Shown here piece after piece: positions 6,444-10,635 of a stretch of DNA of 10,635 nt (the first letter of the stretch is position 1; each line of letters begins with the position of its first letter). Made by a program: the position numbers and the translations under genes. The notes under the pieces were generated by a model. It had not been told where the DNA came from, did no database searches, and saw only the letters and a program-made list of their open reading frames with translations. Source of the stretch: Bacillota bacterium (GTDB lineage Bacteria; Bacillota; Clostridia; Tissierellales; Peptoniphilaceae); the NCBI GenBank assembly GCA_023393815.1, contig JAEXBU010000035.1:1-10635 (forward strand), given 5' to 3'.

Positions 6444-8741
6444 CTATCCGTCTATTTCTAGACTAATTATTACATCTTTTTCCGTTGTCGTGCGGTAATA
6501 ATACATTAATACCCGTTTTAGCGCCGACAGAAAAGATCGGTACTCTTTTGGCCAAACTTTTGCCAGAATTGAAAGGTGTCTTTTATTTTTTATTTTCGGT
6601 TGCTCCACCGGATTTCCCACAAGCACGTCCAATTGTTCGTGTTTGTTCATGGCCTCTACGGTTTTTAGCCAATTCCGCGCCACACGGTCGACATCTCCTA
6701 TCCCGCGAATGTGAATTTTTATCAAATGCACGTAGGGAGGATATAAAAATCGCTTGCGCTCTTCCATTTCCCTATGGAAAAACGGCTCAAAGCGACGATC
6801 CTTCGCGTACTGAATGCTGTAGTTTTCCGGATTGTAGGTTTGAATCACGGCACGGCCTCTGTGTTTTCCTCTCCCGGCGCGACCGGCTACTTGGGTCAAG
6901 AGCTGATAGGTCTTTTCCTGAGCCTTGTAATCGGACACGAACAGAGATAAATCCGCCGCCACGACGCCGACGAACACGACGTTTTCAAAGTCAAACCCTT
7001 TGGCAAGCATTTGCGTGCCCACGAGAATATCGACTTTCTTTTCGTTCATGGATGCGTACATTTTTTCGTAATTTCCCTTTTGCGCCATGGTGTCCTTGTC
7101 CATGCGATAAACGCGGGCATAGGGAAATTTGTTTTTGATCCAACTTTCCACTTGCTCCGTTCCAATACCGAATTGCTTTAAATACTCACTCCCGCATTCG
7201 GGACAGGTACGAGGCATAGGCTTAGTTCGTCCGCAGTAGTGGCAGTGCAGGCGATGGGTCTTTTTGTGATAAACCATGGAAATGTCACAGGTATCGCATT
7301 GAATTACGTGTCCACAACTTCGACAGCTGACGAATTGACTGAAGCCCCGTCGGTTAATAAAAAGGATGGCCTGTTTTTTTCTTTTAAGCGCCTCTTCTAA
7401 CCCCTGGACCATGGCTTGAGACAGTATTTCTACGTTTCCCTTAAACAGTTCTTCACGCATATCCACAATCTCAATGGGCGCAAATTCCGTTTTCTTTGGA
7501 TCGCCTACCAGGGGATGCAGTTCAATATCCTCGCCGGCGCGAGCGTAGGTCACGACGGAAGGCGTAGCCGATCCGTAGATCACTTTTCCGCCTTCTAAAC
7601 GCACGCGCATTTCCGCTACATCACGCACATTATAGCGAAGACCTTCCCTATAGTCGTAGCTTTCCTCTTGTTCTTCGTCGATAAAAATGTAACCCAAATT
7701 CGGCACGGGTGAAAAAATAGCTGATCGAGCACCGACGACGATCCGTCCCGGCTCTTCCTTTAGCCGAATCCACGCTTCGGCCTTCTCTCCTTCGGAACGT
7801 TGCGAGTGAAGAATGTCCACTTTTCCAGGGAATCGTACCGACAAACGATGTACCATTTGCGTAGCAAGCCCGATTTCCGGGACAAGAAGTAAAGAGGATT
7901 TTTTCTCCGCCATGGCCCGTTTCGCCAACTGCATATAAACTTCCGTCTTGCCGCTTCCCGTCTTGCCGTACAAAAGATGAAAAGGCCTTTTCGAATGGAC
8001 GATCCCCTCAATAGCTTTGATTTGATCTTCCCGCAGATCTGGTTCGACGTCGGGTTTTATTTCTTCCTCATTCACCGGGACAATCCCGCCTTTTTTTATC
8101 AAAGTATTCACGGGACTTTCAGAAAGTCCGGTTCGCTTCACAATTTCCGCCTTGGTCAAAGGGCCGTCATTCTTCACCTGCTCGAAGACAAGGGACTGTT
8201 TCTTGGTCATCTCTCCGTAGAAATTATCTGCCGCGCGGAATTTTTCTATTACGCGTCTCTTTACGGGTTGCGTACTGCGAAAGCGAATGGCTACCTTTTT
8301 TTCATCGATCCATTGATTCAATAAATTCCTCGGGATTTTTTCCGTCGGTACGATTTCCCTTTCTTGGAATGGAGACAGCATCTCGCCATCTTTTGTCAAT
8401 TTGACTGCAACCTCCTCTACGCCGCCCAGGACGTATTTTGGAAGAAGAAGTTGAAAAGCTTGAGCGTAAGAGATTACGAACATCTCACGCATTTTCATGC
8501 CCAGGGCAATGGCGGATTCCGTTAAGATGGGTTGCGTATCCAATACCTGAAATACGGATTTTAGTTTCCTTTCTGAACCCGTTCCCGTACGAAGAACGAC
8601 GGCGGTTTCCGCCCGATTTCCTCGGCCAAAGGGAACGATGACGCGCTTTCCGACGATGTCTCGGTCGGGTCCATCATACACGTAAGAGTATAATTGATCG
8701 ATTTGAGGCAAGGCTTTGTCTACATATACATCTACAATCAT
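6444..8741 (-). CDS. priA: Primosomal protein N' (replication restart helicase PriA)
   Basis: SF2 3'-5' DNA helicase that recognises stalled forks and helps reload the replicative helicase. From the chosen ATG it has 765 residues, a usual length. An N-terminal 3'-OH-binding domain (about 1-105) leads to a winged-helix segment (about 175-225). Helicase lobe 1 has Walker A GKTGSGKT (259-266) and motif II DEEQ (355-358). Eight cysteines in four CxxC pairs (about 471-518) bind two zinc ions. Lobe 2 has GTQMLAKGFDF and QVAGRAGRG (near 615-623). A C-terminal domain follows. Motif II is DEEQ; I expect DEEH in most PriA. A TTG 18 bases upstream could add six residues, but it lies in the terminator and has no binding site, whereas the ATG has GGGGAG five bases before it. 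Function is secure. Confidence 0.96.
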   Translation of the reverse strand: MIVDVYVDKALPQIDQLYSYVYDGPDRDIVGKRVIVPFGRGNRAETAVVLRTGTGSERKLKSVFQVLDTQPILTESAIALGMKMREMFVISYAQAFQLLLPKYVLGGVEEVAVKLTKDGEMLSPFQEREIVPTEKIPRNLLNQWIDEKKVAIRFRSTQPVKRRVIEKFRAADNFYGEMTKKQSLVFEQVKNDGPLTKAEIVKRTGLSESPVNTLIKKGGIVPVNEEEIKPDVEPDLREDQIKAIEGIVHSKRPFHLLYGKTGSGKTEVYMQLAKRAMAEKKSSLLLVPEIGLATQMVHRLSVRFPGKVDILHSQRSEGEKAEAWIRLKEEPGRIVVGARSAIFSPVPNLGYIFIDEEQEESYDYREGLRYNVRDVAEMRVRLEGGKVIYGSATPSVVTYARAGEDIELHPLVGDPKKTEFAPIEIVDMREELFKGNVEILSQAMVQGLEEALKRKKQAILFINRRGFSQFVSCRSCGHVIQCDTCDISMVYHKKTHRLHCHYCGRTKPMPRTCPECGSEYLKQFGIGTEQVESWIKNKFPYARVYRMDKDTMAQKGNYEKMYASMNEKKVDILVGTQMLAKGFDFENVVFVGVVAADLSLFVSDYKAQEKTYQLLTQVAGRAGRGKHRGRAVIQTYNPENYSIQYAKDRRFEPFFHREMEERKRFLYPPYVHLIKIHIRGIGDVDRVARNWLKTVEAMNKHEQLDVLVGNPVEQPKIKNKRHLSILAKVWPKEYRSFLSALKRVLMYYYRTTTEKDVIISLEIDG

Positions 8742-8746
8742 AGTCG

Positions 8747-8752
8747 CTCCCC
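8747..8752 (-). promoter_or_regulatory. Shine-Dalgarno that fixes the priA start
   Basis: The minus strand reads GGGGAG, then CGACT, then ATG at 8741. The 5-nt spacing is good. It selects this ATG over the in-frame TTG at 8759, which overlaps the T-tract of the terminator. Confidence 0.75.
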
Positions 8753-8757
8753 ACAAC

Positions 8758-8784
8758 AAAAAAAGCTAGAGTCAACTAGCTTTT
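8758..8784 (-). terminator. Intrinsic terminator overlapping the coaBC stop codon
   Basis: Read on the minus strand, AAAAGCTAG pairs with CTAGCTTTT across the six-base loop TTGACT, and the descending arm runs into seven T residues in total. The 9-bp stem has only three G-C pairs, so it is of modest strength. The TAG stop of coaBC is the last three bases of the ascending arm. It is oriented for minus-strand transcription: the T-run on that side is seven, against four on the other. It is the only terminator-like hairpin I noticed in the window and separates coaBC from priA. Confidence 0.7.
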
Positions 8785-9972
8785 AAGATCTTTCTCTACG
8801 TAGTCCAAGATGGCGGCAGCCAACTCGGACTTTTCCATCATGGGCAATTCTTCCTCGCTGCCGTCTGCAAAAAATAGGTGTACGTGGTTCGTATCACTCG
8901 CAAAACCTGCCTTTGCCTCGGTAATGTTATTCGCCACAATAAAGTTAAAATGCTTTTCTTCCAACTTTTTCTTCGCATAGGCTTCCATATTGTGGCTTTC
9001 CGCTGCAAAACCCACGATGATCCGATCGCCTTTTATAGCGCCGAAATATTTGGCTATATCCGGATTGGGAACAAAGTCCACGGACATAAACCCGCCTTCT
9101 CTTTTCTTTATTTTTTCATCGGCGTAAACCTTGGGTCTGTAATCGCTGGGCGCCGCCGCCTTAATTAAAACCTTCGTACGATCGAATTGTTTTTTAACGG
9201 CACGGAACATCTCTTCTGTAGATTCGACGGGAATAAAATCCACACCCTTCGGCACATTTAAGTGCGCAGGCCCACTAATAAGATGCACATTCGCCCCCCG
9301 TGCAGCCGCCTCGGCCGCGATCGCATAGCCCATTTTTCCGGAACTGTGATTACTTAAAAAACGTACGGGGTCCATTCGTTCCTTTGTGGGACCCGCCGTA
9401 ACCGTTACATCTACGCCGGCCAGGGTCTTTTCCGTTAATGCCATGCGAATGAAGTCGACGATGTCCTCCGGTTCAAGCATCTTCCCCTCTCCGACATCTT
9501 GGCAGGCGAGAAGGCCTTCCGCCGTAGGAAGAACCGTGTATTGATCGCGATTTCGAAGGCGTCGAATGGATTCTTGCGTCGATTCGGCTCGAAGCATTTG
9601 CGTATTCATGGCGGGTGCAATTAAAATCGGTGCCGTCGTCGCCATGGCAACGGTCGTGAGCATATTGTCAGCTATTCCGTAGGCAAGTTTGGAAATGGTA
9701 TTGGCCGTCGCCGGAGCAATGACCATGACGTCCGCCCACTTAGCCAAAGCGATATGTTCCACGTCCATATTTGCCAATTGATTGAACATATCCACATGAA
9801 CAATCTCGTTGCTCATCGTTTGAAATGTCAAGGGTGCCACAAATTTTGCGGCATTTTCCGTCATGACCACCTTTACCGCAAATCCCATTTTTTTCAATCG
9901 ACTAACAACGGCCACCGATTTATAGGCTGCGATACCACCGGTTACGCCGAGAAGAACGTGTTTATTCTCCAT
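8776..9972 (-). CDS. coaBC: Bifunctional phosphopantothenoylcysteine decarboxylase / phosphopantothenate-cysteine ligase
   Basis: Catalyses two successive steps of coenzyme A synthesis: CoaB joins cysteine to 4'-phosphopantothenate using CTP, and the FMN-dependent CoaC half decarboxylates the product. The 398 residues are the usual length. The CoaC half (1 to about 180) shows GVTGGIAAYKS (9-19), catalytic H73, APATANT (86-92), PAMN with N123, and the active-site C157 in LLACQDVGEGKM. Position 158 is Gln where Gly is commonest. The CoaB half (about 186-398) shows TAGPTKERMDPVRFLSN and SSGKMGY, then AAAPSDYRPK (272-281) and KIKK (287-290), whose lysines match the catalytic region around E. coli K289. 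The ATG overlaps rpoZ by 11 nt. A terminator hairpin contains the stop codon, so the gene may end one transcript of the cluster. Confidence 0.96.
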   Translation of the reverse strand: MENKHVLLGVTGGIAAYKSVAVVSRLKKMGFAVKVVMTENAAKFVAPLTFQTMSNEIVHVDMFNQLANMDVEHIALAKWADVMVIAPATANTISKLAYGIADNMLTTVAMATTAPILIAPAMNTQMLRAESTQESIRRLRNRDQYTVLPTAEGLLACQDVGEGKMLEPEDIVDFIRMALTEKTLAGVDVTVTAGPTKERMDPVRFLSNHSSGKMGYAIAAEAAARGANVHLISGPAHLNVPKGVDFIPVESTEEMFRAVKKQFDRTKVLIKAAAPSDYRPKVYADEKIKKREGGFMSVDFVPNPDIAKYFGAIKGDRIIVGFAAESHNMEAYAKKKLEEKHFNFIVANNITEAKAGFASDTNHVHLFFADGSEEELPMMEKSELAAAILDYVEKDLKS

Positions 9973-10252
9973 CGCCCGCTTCCTCTCCTTCGGCTACGGC
10001 CAAGTCTCTTCGAAAGGCCTCTTCGCGACGTTCTTTTTCCGCTTGAATTTCTTCGAAACGTTCTTTGCTCGTAAATTTCACGGCACCCCGGTGAATTTCT
10101 TCTAAAGAGACGGAAACGGGATTTTCTAAATCCGTATCGATTAAGCGTTCCTCTCCGTCCACCAATTCTCTAGCGCGATTGGAAACCAACGTCGCCAAGG
10201 CGTAACGGCTGTCCGTAATTTTCAAAATTTCTCCAAAGGATAATATATTCAT
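9962..10252 (-). CDS. rpoZ: DNA-directed RNA polymerase omega subunit
   Basis: Small RNA polymerase subunit that clamps the C-terminal end of beta' and aids assembly. The conserved core is seen in residues 1-60: ILSFGEILKITDSRYALATL, then SNRARELVDGE, then NPVSVSLEEIHRGAVKF. The fold and the position directly after gmk make the call firm, although the family is short and divergent. The protein has 96 residues, against about 67 in B. subtilis and 91 in E. coli. The extra part is a highly charged, probably helical stretch (about 63-87) followed by the acidic tail EGEEAGDGE. The ATG overlaps the gmk stop as ATGA, and the 3' end overlaps coaBC by 11 nt, so all three are probably translationally coupled. 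Confidence 0.93.
   Translation of the reverse strand: MNILSFGEILKITDSRYALATLVSNRARELVDGEERLIDTDLENPVSVSLEEIHRGAVKFTSKERFEEIQAEKERREEAFRRDLAVAEGEEAGDGE
9982..9988 (-). promoter_or_regulatory. Shine-Dalgarno of coaBC encoded in the acidic tail of RpoZ
   Basis: The minus strand reads GGAGAGG nine bases before the coaBC ATG. It lies in the 12-mer GAAGGAGAGGAA (9980-9991), which codes for Glu-Gly-Glu-Glu in the RpoZ tail. It is identical to the 12-mer before fmt. Confidence 0.7.
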
Positions 10253-10635
10253 CGTATCGCCTTCCTATCCACAATATCTTTTTTTATGTTCTTGTACCGT
10301 TTCACTCGCAGTTTCTCTGCGGCAATAATGTTTTCGATGTCCCTTACCGCCTGTTCCACCTTATCGTTGACGACAAAATAATCATATTTTCCAACGAAAT
10401 CCAGCTCTTTAAAGGCATTGGCAAAGCGGGTTTCAATGTCTTTTTCGCTTTCGGTGCCACGACTGACGATTCGGTGCTTTAATTCTTCCATCGTCGGCGG
10501 CAGAAGAAAGATGAAGACCGCCTCTTTGTATTTTTCTTTAATCTGAAGGGCCCCTTGTACGTCGATTTCCAAAAGAACGATTTCACCCTTTTCAATCTCT
10601 TGAAAGACAAATTCCTTGGGCGTGCCGTAGTAGTT
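10249..10635 (-). CDS. gmk: Guanylate kinase, 5' end missing
   Basis: Phosphorylates GMP to GDP with ATP in purine nucleotide synthesis and salvage. Only the last 128 residues are in the window; the frame is open to the right edge. The visible part begins NYYGTP and continues with LLEIDVQGA, both hallmarks of the GMP-binding and core region. FIFLLPPTMEELKHRI follows, then SRGTESEKDIETR, the lid region that closes over ATP, and a C-terminal YDYFVVND. Guanylate kinases are about 190-205 residues long, so roughly 70 residues including the P-loop (GxxGxGKS) lie outside. A TTG at 10572 would look like a start but falls in the middle of the conserved core. The stop overlaps the rpoZ start by 4 nt. 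Confidence 0.96.
   Translation of the reverse strand, partial: NYYGTPKEFVFQEIEKGEIVLLEIDVQGALQIKEKYKEAVFIFLLPPTMEELKHRIVSRGTESEKDIETRFANAFKELDFVGKYDYFVVNDKVEQAVRDIENIIAAEKLRVKRYKNIKKDIVDRKAIR

Noticed and set aside
6485..7138. A 217-codon plus-strand frame antisense to priA
   Set aside because: It covers the zinc-binding and helicase lobe 2 coding sequence of priA on the opposite strand and encodes no recognisable protein.
7760..8011. An 83-codon minus-strand frame inside priA
   Set aside because: It is out of frame with PriA and overlaps its Walker A region. The Arg/Lys-rich translation has no family resemblance.
8742..8759. A TTG start adding six residues to PriA
   Set aside because: It sits in the terminator T-tract and has no binding site upstream, while the ATG at 8741 has GGGGAG at ideal spacing and gives the typical PriA N-terminus.
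8770..8775. TTGACT in the terminator loop as a -35 box for priA
   Set aside because: At 17-18 bases downstream the sequence is G-rich (GGGGAG) and nothing resembles a -10 box.
8780..8808. Possible promoter TTGGAC - 17 nt - TAAAAG on the minus strand within the end of coaBC
   Set aside because: Each box matches the consensus at only about three or four of six positions, which is expected often by chance. It is worth remembering only because a start there would bypass the terminator.
1..10635. Search for a novel system, mobile element, CRISPR, tRNA or riboswitch
   Set aside because: Every part of the window is accounted for by conserved housekeeping genes on one strand with at most about 35 bp between them. 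I saw no direct-repeat arrays, transposase, tRNA-like cloverleaf or long leader.

Overview
This window is a densely packed block of housekeeping genes from a Firmicutes genome, most likely an anaerobic Clostridia/Tissierellia-type organism. All eleven genes lie on the minus strand, so transcription runs from right to left. The assignment rests on gene order (gmk, rpoZ, coaBC, priA, def, fmt, a membrane zinc peptidase, rsmB, rlmN, a PP2C phosphatase, a PASTA kinase), a Gram-positive PASTA Ser/Thr kinase, strong GGAGG-type ribosome binding sites and moderate GC. Genus cannot be fixed from the sequence; a Peptoniphilaceae-like host is a guess.

Layout from right (upstream) to left (downstream). 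The 3' two-thirds of gmk (GMP kinase) enters at the right edge and overlaps rpoZ (RNA polymerase omega) by 4 nt. rpoZ overlaps coaBC (coenzyme A synthesis) by 11 nt. A short intrinsic terminator sits on the coaBC stop codon, and priA (replication-restart helicase) starts just after it. Next come def (peptide deformylase) and fmt (Met-tRNA formyltransferase), which overlap by 7 nt. Then follow a YugP-like membrane zinc metallopeptidase, rsmB (16S rRNA m5C methyltransferase) and rlmN (23S rRNA/tRNA m2A methyltransferase), each sharing one nucleotide with the gene before it. Last are the PP2C phosphatase (stp/prpC) and the PASTA kinase (prkC), each 4 nt after the preceding gene; prkC runs off the left edge within its second PASTA repeat.

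The genes form a recognisable functional set: nucleotide and cofactor supply, replication restart, handling of the formyl group on initiator methionine (fmt adds it to the tRNA, def removes it from the protein), rRNA methylation, and a kinase/phosphatase pair that senses the cell wall. No non-coding stretch exceeds about 35 bp. I see no tRNA, rRNA, CRISPR, IS element, prophage gene, origin or attachment site.

I do not find an undescribed system here; this is an ordinary conserved region. The points worth a second look are small: the terminator built on the coaBC stop codon, ribosome binding sites encoded in the acidic C-terminal tails of the upstream proteins, two matching stop-codon/Shine-Dalgarno junctions in front of the phosphatase and kinase genes, a DEEQ rather than DEEH helicase motif II in PriA, and the co-transcribed membrane peptidase of unknown substrate.
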